In this document: positions 1 through 6,123 of the stretch, piece by piece | How the letters are laid out: each line of letters begins with the position of its first letter | Position numbering within the stretch: position 1 is the stretch's first letter | Translations under genes and position numbers: made by a program | The notes under the pieces: model-generated | Databases searched by the model: none | What the model was told of the DNA's origin: nothing | What the model saw: the letters and a program-made list of their open reading frames with translations, nothing else | Assembly (NCBI GenBank): GCA_945897655.1 | Contig: CAMDHB010000111.1 | Coordinates: 1-9,486, forward strand | Length of the DNA stretch: 9,486 bases | Source: Pseudorhodobacter antarcticus | GTDB lineage: Bacteria > Pseudomonadota > Alphaproteobacteria > Rhodobacterales > Rhodobacteraceae | Reading direction: 5' to 3'

Positions 1-651
1 GCGGCCAGCGTGCAGATGCGGATCACGCTGGGTTTTGTGCAGTCGGGCGAAGGGTTGTCCGACCTGAGCGACCGGGACGAGACGGCGCTGGCGCTGGTCT
101 GGTTGCGGCAGATGGCGCAGGTCACGCCGACCCGGCCCGGCCTTGTGCAGTTGATTGACCGGATGCTGGACAACCCGCACCTGACCGCCCGCCAAAGGGC
201 CGGGGCGGAAATCTGGCGGGCCCATGTGTTGCGGCGGCAGCGGCAGGGTGCGGCAGCGCAGGCGCAACTGTCCCGCACGTTGGCCCAGGCTGCACAGGCC
301 GGATCGGTGGCTATCTTGGGCGAGGAGCGTACGTTCCTGGCCGACCTGACCGCGACACGCCGCACGCGCGACACGCTGGACCACAGCGAGCCCGTGCGCC
401 GCGTCCTGAAACGGGTGGCCGAGGCGGGGCCGGGCCGTTTGAACCGCGGACAGGCCGCAGGGTTGACACGGCAGGAAACCCGCATCCTGCATGCCCTGTC
501 CGAAGGGGCGACCAACAAGGCCATCGCCAACCTTCTGGGCCTGTCCGAGGCCACGGTGAAGTTCCACCTTGCCAACCTTTACCGCAAACTCGGCTGCACC
601 TCGCGCCGGGACGCGGTCAAGGCGGGCTCGGCCCTGCGACTCGTCTCTTGA
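1..651 (+). CDS. LuxR/GerE-family transcriptional regulator, C-terminal part (5' end outside window)
   Basis: The frame is open from base 1 to a TGA at 649-651, giving 216 visible codons. It is most likely the end of a longer gene: GTG at 10 and ATG at 16 exist, but the frame has no stop before them and no ribosome binding site can be judged. The last ~60 residues (bases about 463-624) form a GerE-type helix-turn-helix: LTRQETRILHALSEGATNKA, then an IANLLGLSEATVKFHL recognition-helix block and NLYRKLGCTSRRDAV. This is the classic LuxR C-terminal DNA-binding domain. The preceding ~140 residues are Ala/Arg/Leu-rich and helical, with no receiver-domain or autoinducer-domain motif visible. They resemble the TPR-like region before the HTH in large MalT-type regulators (inference). 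The gene is co-directional with, and 197 bp upstream of, the ABC transporter operon, so it is a plausible local regulator. LuxR family membership is secure; subtype and ligand are not. Confidence 0.9.
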   Translation, partial: AASVQMRITLGFVQSGEGLSDLSDRDETALALVWLRQMAQVTPTRPGLVQLIDRMLDNPHLTARQRAGAEIWRAHVLRRQRQGAAAQAQLSRTLAQAAQAGSVAILGEERTFLADLTATRRTRDTLDHSEPVRRVLKRVAEAGPGRLNRGQAAGLTRQETRILHALSEGATNKAIANLLGLSEATVKFHLANLYRKLGCTSRRDAVKAGSALRLVS

Positions 652-681
652 CCCTTTAGCCTTGGGCTGTGACCCCTCACA

Positions 682-752
682 GGACGGATACACGGGGACA
701 ACGCCACGTCAGATTCAAAACCTAGCCATATTGCGCCAAAACCTATCCGTCC
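682..752. repeat. 9-bp perfect inverted repeat GGACGGATA / TATCCGTCC
   Basis: GGACGGATA at 682-690 and its exact reverse complement TATCCGTCC at 744-752 are separated by 53 bp. The second arm overlaps the second copy of the direct repeat. The centres are about 62 bp apart, close to six helical turns, so a looping or paired-site arrangement is conceivable. No function can be assigned from sequence alone. Confidence 0.35.
716..748. repeat. Direct repeat CAAAACCTAnCC x2, 21-bp period (candidate operator)
   Basis: CAAAACCTAGCC at 716-727 and CAAAACCTATCC at 737-748 match at 11 of 12 positions, with the first nine bases identical. The starts are exactly 21 bp apart, about two helical turns, which would place two bound protein units on the same face of the DNA. 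The repeat lies about 100 bp upstream of the binding-protein start codon. This arrangement suits an activator or repressor site, possibly for the adjacent LuxR-type protein. The repeat is observed; its role as an operator is inference, and a match of this size in a 197-bp gap could arise by chance a few percent of the time. Confidence 0.5.
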
Positions 753-836
753 CATCCATTGCCGCAAGGGCAGTCGCAGTCCCATGCTGGCGGGCAAACG
801 GGGGCAAAACGCCCTGATCCGCGATTGACAATCCAC

Positions 837-842
837 AGGGGG
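837..842 (+). promoter_or_regulatory. Ribosome binding site deciding the binding-protein start
   Basis: AGGGGG at 837-842 directly abuts an ATG at 843, which leaves no spacer, but lies 6 nt before the in-frame ATG at 849. The spacing favours 849 as the real start. The choice changes only two residues (MT) at the front of the signal peptide. Confidence 0.65.
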
Positions 843-848
843 ATGACG

Positions 849-2408
849 ATGACCAAACGGCTTCTAGCTTCTACGGCAACTCTGGCCCTTGCCACTGCCC
901 TTTTGGCAGGGGCGGCAGGTGCGCAGACTGTTGTGACCATGAACACGGTGCAAATCTTTGGCACCATCGATCCGGCCAAGATCAGCGATTACACCGACTA
1001 TATGGCCGCAGTGAACCTGTATGACAGCCTCGCCACGGTCGACAGTTCGGGCAACCTGATCCCGCAAATCGCGGAAAGCTGGGTCGTGTCGCCCGACGCG
1101 ACCGAGGTGACGTTCAAATTGCGCGCCGATGCCACCTTTACCGATGGCACGCCGATCCTTGCAGCCGACATCGTCTACTCCTTTGAACGGCTGCTGCGAA
1201 TCAATCAGGGGCCCGCGAACCTGTTTGCCGGGGTCGTGGAATCCGGTGCCGTGACGGCCGTCGATGACACAACCGTCAGCTTCAAGCTGTCCAAGACCTT
1301 CGCCCCCTTCATGGCGACGGTTCCTGCGCTGATGATCGTCAACTCTGACACCGTCGAGGCGAACAAGGGTGCCGATGATGGGCAGACCTGGCTGGCCGAC
1401 AATGTGGCAGGCTCTGGTGCCTATGTGCTGGACAGCTGGGATCGCGGCAGCCAGATGGTGATCAAGCGCCATGAAGGTTATTATGGCGGCTTCCTGGCCA
1501 ACCCGATCGACGAAGTGCGCTGGATCATCACGAACGATGAAGCGACCGTGAAGGCGCTGGCGGCCTCGGGCGAGTTGACGATGTCGTCGCAGTTCCAGTC
1601 GCCCGACACCTACAAGGCGCTGGTCGACATGGGCCGTTTCCGCATGGAAAGCCAGCCGACAACGACGGCCTTCTACCTCAAGCTCAACTCCAAGGCCGCG
1701 CCGACCGATGATGTCCATATCCGCCGCGCCATTGCCTATGCGACCGACTATGCCACGATCCGCGAAGTGATCTTCCCGGGCGAATCGATGACAACTGTTC
1801 TGCCCGCAGGCTTTGCCGATTTCTGGAATGCCGATGTGGCAGCCCCGACCTATGACATGGTCAAGGCAGCCGAGGAGGTCGCGGCATCGTCCTATGCCGG
1901 TCAGGAAATTCCGATCACCCTGTCCTATGTGGCAGGCACCTTGTTCGAGGAAGAGATCAGCTTGCTGATGCAGGCCAATCTGGAAAGCCTGGGCTTCAAG
2001 GTCACCCAGCAACCCGAACCCTGGAACCGCGTGACCGAGATTGCCGCAGATGTGGCAACGACACCCAACGTCAACCAGATCTTCTTTGGCCCGACCTATC
2101 CCAGCCCGGATTCGATGTTCTTCACCCAGTTCCATTCGGCTGCGGCTGGCACCTGGGCGTCGATGGAATGGCTGCAGGATCCGGCAATTGACGCGCTGAT
2201 CGACCAGGCCCGGGCGACCGGCGATGTGGCCGAACAGGCGCGGCTTTACAAGGAAGTGCAGGCCCTGATGGCCGAAAATGGCGTGGCCGTGCCCTTGCTG
2301 GCGCAAACCGTGCAGCATGCGATGGACAACTGTCTGCAAGGCTTCAAGGCCGTGCCCATGCAGTCCTTTGACTATGACATGGTGCGCTACAGCTGGTCCT
2401 GCCCGTAA
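849..2408 (+). CDS. ABC transporter substrate-binding protein, peptide/nickel class (SBP_bac_5)
   Basis: This is a periplasmic receptor that captures the substrate and delivers it to the permeases encoded downstream. The 519-residue product starts with a clean Sec signal peptide: MTKR, a hydrophobic core to about residue 21, then AGA before QT, giving predicted cleavage after A25. There is no lipobox cysteine, so it should be a soluble periplasmic protein. Family signatures follow: VNLYDSLATVDSSGNLIPQI and AESW, then FKLRADATFTDGTPI and AADIVYSFERLL, the canonical family-5 pattern. Further on are HIRRAIAYATD, where this family usually carries an R(x)A(x)xxAID-type motif, and a C-terminal LYKEVQALMAENGVAVPLL block. 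The length is normal for DppA/OppA relatives. The only cysteines in the mature protein are C495 and C518, near the very end, so a disulfide is likely. The ATG at 849 is preferred over 843 on Shine-Dalgarno spacing. The family is certain; the ligand is unknown. Confidence 0.93.
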   Translation: MTKRLLASTATLALATALLAGAAGAQTVVTMNTVQIFGTIDPAKISDYTDYMAAVNLYDSLATVDSSGNLIPQIAESWVVSPDATEVTFKLRADATFTDGTPILAADIVYSFERLLRINQGPANLFAGVVESGAVTAVDDTTVSFKLSKTFAPFMATVPALMIVNSDTVEANKGADDGQTWLADNVAGSGAYVLDSWDRGSQMVIKRHEGYYGGFLANPIDEVRWIITNDEATVKALAASGELTMSSQFQSPDTYKALVDMGRFRMESQPTTTAFYLKLNSKAAPTDDVHIRRAIAYATDYATIREVIFPGESMTTVLPAGFADFWNADVAAPTYDMVKAAEEVAASSYAGQEIPITLSYVAGTLFEEEISLLMQANLESLGFKVTQQPEPWNRVTEIAADVATTPNVNQIFFGPTYPSPDSMFFTQFHSAAAGTWASMEWLQDPAIDALIDQARATGDVAEQARLYKEVQALMAENGVAVPLLAQTVQHAMDNCLQGFKAVPMQSFDYDMVRYSWSCP

Positions 2409-2423
2409 TCCGCTGCGGCGGCT

Positions 2424-2462
2424 GATCAAGTCCCGGGGGCGGCGCGCCCCCGGGGCCTGATC
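2424..2462 (+). promoter_or_regulatory. Intercistronic GC-rich stem-loop after the binding-protein gene
   Basis: The core is CCCGGGGGC (2432-2440), loop GGCGC (2441-2445), GCCCCCGGG (2446-2454): nine perfect pairs. It extends outward through a T-G wobble (2431/2455), a G-C pair (2430/2456), one A/C mismatch (2429/2457) and five more pairs, GATCA (2424-2428) with TGATC (2458-2462). No T-tract follows (CGTTAGGG), so it is not a textbook intrinsic terminator. Its position, 16 nt after the stop codon of the binding-protein gene and before the permeases, matches the known arrangement in which a 3' stem-loop stabilises binding-protein mRNA or partially attenuates transcription, so that the receptor outnumbers the membrane complex. 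The structure is evident; the role is inferred. Confidence 0.75.
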
Positions 2463-2547
2463 CGTTAGGGCATGACGTTCAAGAAAATCTGCGCAGGTTC
2501 GGACGGGACACAGATGCCCCCTGAGCTTGGCTGAAGGATCGGCTGAC

Positions 2548-3573
2548 ATGGAATTTCTCGGCTTCCTTGCGCGGCGGCTTGCTTGGTCGCTGCTGGTGCT
2601 GGTCGGGCTGTCCGTCGTGATCTTTGTGATCGCGCGGGTGGTGCCGGGTGACCCGGCGCGCATGGCGCTTGGTCCCCGGGCCAGTGCCGAACAAGTGACG
2701 GAACTGCAGGAAAAGCTGGGGCTGAACCTGCCGCTGTACCAGCAATACGGTCGCTTCATCGGCGGCTTGGCCCAGGGCGAGTTGGGTCAGTCCCTGTTGA
2801 CCGAACGGTCGGTGAACCTGGATATCCGCACCACATTCCCGGCCACGCTGGAATTGGTGATGGCAACCGTGATCATCGCCTTTCTGTTCGGTGTGCCCCT
2901 TGGCGTGGCGGCGGCGCGGTGGAAGGATAGCTGGCCTGACAACCTCGTCCGCGCCTTTGCCATCGTCGCGGCGGTCATGCCCACCTTCTTCATCGCCCTT
3001 CTGTTGCAGGTGCTCGCGGGCTATGTCCTGCAAATCCTGCCGACCACCGGACGCCTGCCGACCGGAACCGAGTTTGAGGCCGATATCACCGGGTTGTTGA
3101 TTGTCGATGGCCTGCTGAAAGGCCAGTTGCATGTGGTGTTTGAGGCGATGAGGCACCTGCTGTTGCCCGCCCTTGCGCTGTCACTGGCGACGATGGGCCA
3201 GATGGCGCGGATCACAAGGGCATCCATGATCGACGTGTCGCGGCAGGACTATATCGAGGCTGCACGCGCCTTTGGCGTGCCCGACCGGGTGCGCCTGTTC
3301 AAATACCAGTTGCGCCCGGCCTTCGTGCCGCCGCTGACCATCATGGGGCTGGAGTTCGCTTCGCTGATCGGGGGGGCCTTTGTCGTCGAACTGATCTTTT
3401 CCTGGCCCGGCATGGCCGCCTACGGCATCCGCGCCATCACGCAAAAGGACTTGAACGCAATCATGGGCGTGGTGATGGTATCAGGCCTGTTCTTTGTGCT
3501 GGTCAACCTGCTGATCGACGTGCTGGTCGGGCTGGTCGATCCGCGCATCCGCATCCGGGGGCGGCGCGCATGA
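2548..3573 (+). CDS. ABC transporter permease, DppB/OppB-like
   Basis: This is the first of two inner-membrane subunits that form the translocation path of the importer. The 341-residue protein opens with MEFLGFLARRLAWSLLVLVG, a membrane segment followed by ARVVPGDPAR, the standard DppB-type N-terminus. Further hydrophobic segments lie at about 101-123, 134-163, 203-216, 263-285 and 305-328. The EAA loop that docks onto the ATPase is at about 235-261 (YIEAARAFGVP, then YQLRPAFVP). The C-terminal VDPRIRIRGRR is typical of the family, and the length is usual. The ATG at 2548 is chosen because GAAGGA (2533-2538) sits 9 nt upstream and because family members start this close to the first membrane helix. 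An in-frame TTG at 2527 would add seven unconserved residues. The stop overlaps the next start as ATGA at 3570-3573, indicating translational coupling. Confidence 0.93.
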   Translation: MEFLGFLARRLAWSLLVLVGLSVVIFVIARVVPGDPARMALGPRASAEQVTELQEKLGLNLPLYQQYGRFIGGLAQGELGQSLLTERSVNLDIRTTFPATLELVMATVIIAFLFGVPLGVAAARWKDSWPDNLVRAFAIVAAVMPTFFIALLLQVLAGYVLQILPTTGRLPTGTEFEADITGLLIVDGLLKGQLHVVFEAMRHLLLPALALSLATMGQMARITRASMIDVSRQDYIEAARAFGVPDRVRLFKYQLRPAFVPPLTIMGLEFASLIGGAFVVELIFSWPGMAAYGIRAITQKDLNAIMGVVMVSGLFFVLVNLLIDVLVGLVDPRIRIRGRRA

Positions 3574-4436
3574 GTGAACTGGCCGCCCTGTCGAACAGCT
3601 ATCAGAACTGGTACCGCTTCAGCCGCAACCCCACGGCCGTGATCGGGTTGGTGATCGTGGTGGTGTCGATCCTTGCCGCGCTCCTCGCCCCCCACATCAC
3701 CCCCTACCCCGACCATATTGGCGCCATCGTCGATTTCCGCAACCGCCACCAGCCGCCCAGCGCTGCCCACTGGTTTGGCACCGACAATGTCGGGCGCGAT
3801 ATCCTGACGCGGGTTATCTTTGGCTTGCGGGTGTCCTTGATGCTGGCCTTTGTCGTGCTGATCATCGCGGTGCCCTTTGGCACGGTTCTGGGCCTGCTGG
3901 CCGGGTATTTCGGCGGCTGGACCGAGATTGTCATCATGCGCCTGACCGATATCGCCTTGGCCCTGCCGCCACTGATCATGGCGCTGGCCGTGGCCGCCGT
4001 GCTGGAGCCGTCGCTGATGAACGCCATGCTGGCCATCGCCTCGCTCTGGTGGACGTGGCACACGCGGCTGGTCTATTCGATGGTCCGCCAGATCCGGGCG
4101 CTGGAATATGTCGAAGCGGCTGAAACGCTGGGCGCCTCCAAGACCCACATCCTGTTCCGCGAGATTCTGCCCAACTGCGTCTCGGCCATCGCGGTCAAGA
4201 CCTCGCTGGACGCAGGCTTTGTCATCCTGATCGGGGCGTCGCTGTCGTTCCTGGGTCTTGGCATCCAGCCACCCACACCCGACCTAGGCACAATGGTGTC
4301 CGATGGTGCGTCGTTCTTGCCCGATTACTGGTGGGAATCGCTGCTGCCGGGAACGGCCATTCTGTTTGTGGCGTTGGGTTTCAATCTGCTGGGCGACGGG
4401 TTGCGCGATCTGTTCGATGTGGAGGATGTGCGATGA
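3570..4436 (+). CDS. ABC transporter permease, DppC/OppC-like
   Basis: This is the second inner-membrane subunit and pairs with the preceding permease. In the 288-residue product, an N-terminal cytoplasmic stretch with RNPTAVIGL leads into helix 1 (about 23-41). This is followed by the family's periplasmic signature HWFGTDNVGRDILTRVIFG (67-85), additional membrane segments at about 88-113, 128-146 and 213-230, and an EAA loop at 180-202 (YVEAAETLGASKTHILFREI). The near-invariant SFLGLGIQPPTPDLGTMV is at 226-243 and FNLLGDGLRDLFD at 271-283. These place it firmly in the DppC group. It overlaps the upstream gene by 4 nt, and the following ATPase gene overlaps it by 4 nt (4433-4436). Its 3' end carries GGAGGA (4421-4426), which serves as the ribosome binding site for the next gene. 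Confidence 0.94.
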   Translation: MSELAALSNSYQNWYRFSRNPTAVIGLVIVVVSILAALLAPHITPYPDHIGAIVDFRNRHQPPSAAHWFGTDNVGRDILTRVIFGLRVSLMLAFVVLIIAVPFGTVLGLLAGYFGGWTEIVIMRLTDIALALPPLIMALAVAAVLEPSLMNAMLAIASLWWTWHTRLVYSMVRQIRALEYVEAAETLGASKTHILFREILPNCVSAIAVKTSLDAGFVILIGASLSFLGLGIQPPTPDLGTMVSDGASFLPDYWWESLLPGTAILFVALGFNLLGDGLRDLFDVEDVR

Positions 4437-5254
4437 CATCCCTTCTGTCGGTGCAGGGCCTGTCCGTCAGCTTTACCACCTATGGCCGCACGGCCGAGGT
4501 GTTGAAGGGTGTCAGCCTGGACGTGCCCCAAGGCGCGCAGGTCGCGCTGGTGGGCGAAAGCGGGTCAGGCAAATCGGTGACGATGAAGGCGATCATGGGC
4601 CTGTTGCCGCAACCCCCCGCCCGCATCCACGCAGGCCGGATCATGTTCGACGGGCGCGATCTGCTGACCCTGCCCGAACGGGAACGCGTGGCCCTGCGCG
4701 GCACCGCGATGAGCATGGTGTTTCAGGACCCCATGTCCTCGCTCAACCCGGTCTGGACGATCGAGGATCAGCTGTCCACGATCCTGAAATATGCCGACCG
4801 CCGCCTTGGCCGTGACCGCGACCGGCGCGGACGGCGGGCACGGGTGATTGAGGTGCTGTCACAGGTCCGCATGCGCGACCCCGAACGCGTGGCGGGCAGC
4901 TTTCCCATCATGCTGTCGGGCGGCATGCGGCAGCGGGTGCTGATCGCGATGGCGCTGCTGTCAGAACCCCGCCTGCTGATTGCCGATGAACCCGGCACCG
5001 CGCTGGACGTGACGACCCAAGCCCAGATCCTGAAACTGCTGCGCGATCTGGTCGAGGCGCAGGGGCTGGCCCTGCTGATGATCACCCACAACCTGGGCGT
5101 GGTGCGCGAAACGTCGAACTATGTCTATGTCATGAACAAGGGCGAGATTGTCGAGGAGGGGCCGACGGCGGACCTGTTCGCCGCCCCGCGCCAGCAATAC
5201 ACCCGCGACCTGATCGCCGCCGTGCCCCGGCTGACCGGACGGGTGGCCACATGA
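4433..5254 (+). CDS. ABC transporter ATP-binding protein, DppD/OppD-like (short form)
   Basis: This is the first of two ATPases that power import by binding the EAA loops of the permeases. Motifs in the 273-residue product are Walker A GESGSGKS (41-48), Q-loop VFQDPMSSLNP with Q98, signature LSGGMRQR (161-168), Walker B LLIADEP (181-187, catalytic E186) and H-loop H219 in ITHNLGVV. The start at 4433 has GGAGG 7 nt upstream and overlaps the permease stop. Oddities: the residue after DEP is Gly (DEPGTALD) where the family normally has Thr, and the H-loop histidine is followed by Asn where Asp is usual. The protein ends right after QQYTRDLIAAVPRL, so the C-terminal oligopeptide-transporter extension of DppD/OppD (about 320-330 residues in the familiar members) is missing. 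It contains no cysteine. All catalytic residues are present, so activity is expected. Confidence 0.92.
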   Translation: MTSLLSVQGLSVSFTTYGRTAEVLKGVSLDVPQGAQVALVGESGSGKSVTMKAIMGLLPQPPARIHAGRIMFDGRDLLTLPERERVALRGTAMSMVFQDPMSSLNPVWTIEDQLSTILKYADRRLGRDRDRRGRRARVIEVLSQVRMRDPERVAGSFPIMLSGGMRQRVLIAMALLSEPRLLIADEPGTALDVTTQAQILKLLRDLVEAQGLALLMITHNLGVVRETSNYVYVMNKGEIVEEGPTADLFAAPRQQYTRDLIAAVPRLTGRVAT

Positions 5255-6123
5255 CAAACGCGCTGGAAATCCGTGATCTGGTCAAGACCTATCCGGTCCG
5301 CAACGCCTTTGGCCGCGTGTCGGGTCAGGTGCGGGCGGTGGACGGCGTGTCCTTCACCATCCCCGCCGGCGGGGTTTACGGTCTGGCGGGCGAGTCCGGT
5401 TCGGGCAAATCGACCATTGCGCGCATGATCATGGGCCTGACCGCCCCGGATCAGGGCGATATCCTGATTGATGGGGTGTCGATCCTTGGCCAACAGGACC
5501 GTGGCCGCGTGCAGATGGTGTTCCAGAATCCCGGCGCCTCGCTGAACCCGCGCCGGACGGTGGGGCAATCTGTTCTGGTGCCGCTGGCCGCCCACGGCTT
5601 TGCAGGCGACCGCAAGGCGCGGATCGGTGATCTTCTGGACATGGTCCAACTGCCCCGAAACTTCGCAGACCGCTATCCGCATGAACTGTCAGGCGGGCAA
5701 AAGCAGCGGGTGGCGATTGCCCGCGCGCTGGCCGTCAGCCCGCGCCTGTTGGTGCTGGACGAACCCACCTCGGCGCTGGATGTGTCGGTGCAGGCCCGGG
5801 TCATTGACCTGCTGGAAGACTTGGGCCGCCAGTTGGGCCTGACCTATCTGTTCATCAGCCATGACCTGTCGTTGATGCGCAACTTTGCCCAGACCGTGGG
5901 CATTCTCTATCTGGGAAAAATCGTCGAGACGGGGCCGGTTGCGCCGGTCTTCGAACATCCCCAACATGACTATACCCGCCTGCTCCTCGCCTCCGTCCCG
6001 GTGATTTCGGCCGAAGAGGCAGCCATGCGCCCAGTGATCCCCCTGATAAACGGCGAAATGCCAACTGCTGAAGATTTGATGGCCCTGCGTGCGGGGCTGA
6101 ACGCAAAGGAACCTGCAAGATGA
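5251..6123 (+). CDS. ABC transporter ATP-binding protein, DppF/OppF-like
   Basis: This is the second ATPase, expected to form a heterodimer with the preceding one. Motifs in the 290-residue product are Walker A GESGSGKS (47-54), Q-loop VFQNPGASLNP with Q92, signature LSGGQKQR (146-153), Walker B LLVLDEP (166-172) with D-loop SALD, and H-loop FISHDLSLMR with H204. The N-terminus EIRDLVKTYPV, then VRAVDGVSFTI, is typical of DppF, in which a longer loop precedes the Walker A strand. The tail after YTRLLLASVPV has a short VIPLINGEMPTAEDL stretch but not the proline-rich, cysteine-containing segment common in this family. The protein has no cysteine. It overlaps the previous gene by 4 nt (5251-5254), with only a weak Shine-Dalgarno, and overlaps the next by 4 nt (6120-6123), which places the enzyme genes in the same transcript. 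Confidence 0.93.
   Translation: MTNALEIRDLVKTYPVRNAFGRVSGQVRAVDGVSFTIPAGGVYGLAGESGSGKSTIARMIMGLTAPDQGDILIDGVSILGQQDRGRVQMVFQNPGASLNPRRTVGQSVLVPLAAHGFAGDRKARIGDLLDMVQLPRNFADRYPHELSGGQKQRVAIARALAVSPRLLVLDEPTSALDVSVQARVIDLLEDLGRQLGLTYLFISHDLSLMRNFAQTVGILYLGKIVETGPVAPVFEHPQHDYTRLLLASVPVISAEEAAMRPVIPLINGEMPTAEDLMALRAGLNAKEPAR

Larger units (their letters stand above)
652..848. promoter_or_regulatory. Intergenic control region before the transporter operon
   Basis: These 197 bp separate the regulator gene from the binding-protein gene and are the only sizeable non-coding gap upstream of the operon. The stretch is less GC-rich than the flanking genes around 713-746. It contains a near-perfect direct repeat (716-727 and 737-748), a 9-bp inverted repeat (682-690 and 744-752) and a tandem GGGCAAA(A)CG (792-800 and 802-811). 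I could not identify a convincing sigma70 -35/-10 pair: CATATT at 727-732 is a weak -10 candidate without a good -35. No rho-independent terminator is evident for the upstream gene. A promoter here is inferred from position; the repeats are seen directly. Confidence 0.55.

Noticed and set aside
658..668. Small hairpin AGCC-TTG-GGCT after the regulator gene
   Set aside because: A four-pair stem with no T-tract is too weak to call a terminator.
802..814. Hairpin GGGC-AAAAC-GCCC upstream of the binding-protein gene
   Set aside because: Four pairs are expected by chance in GC-rich DNA, and there is no sign of a riboswitch or attenuator around it.
825..830. TTGACA, a perfect -35 consensus
   Set aside because: A -10 box at normal spacing would fall at or after the start codon at 849, so it cannot drive this gene unless the mRNA is leaderless with a later start, which the signal peptide and AGGGGG argue against.
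759..848. Upstream extension of the binding-protein frame to a start at 759
   Set aside because: It would add 30 residues without hydrophobic character before the signal peptide and lacks a suitable ribosome binding site. The Sec signal begins naturally at 849.
2527..2547. TTG start for the first permease
   Set aside because: The added residues are not typical of the family, and GAAGGA is correctly placed for the ATG at 2548.
864..2759. Long minus-strand open frame (631 codons) opposite the binding-protein gene
   Set aside because: It is rich in His, Arg, Gly and Gln with no recognisable domain, the usual result of reading a high-GC gene backwards. The + strand encodes a clear SBP family protein.
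4331..4432. Upstream extension of the first ATPase frame
   Set aside because: It lies inside the permease gene. The ATG at 4433 has a good Shine-Dalgarno and the family's standard N-terminus.
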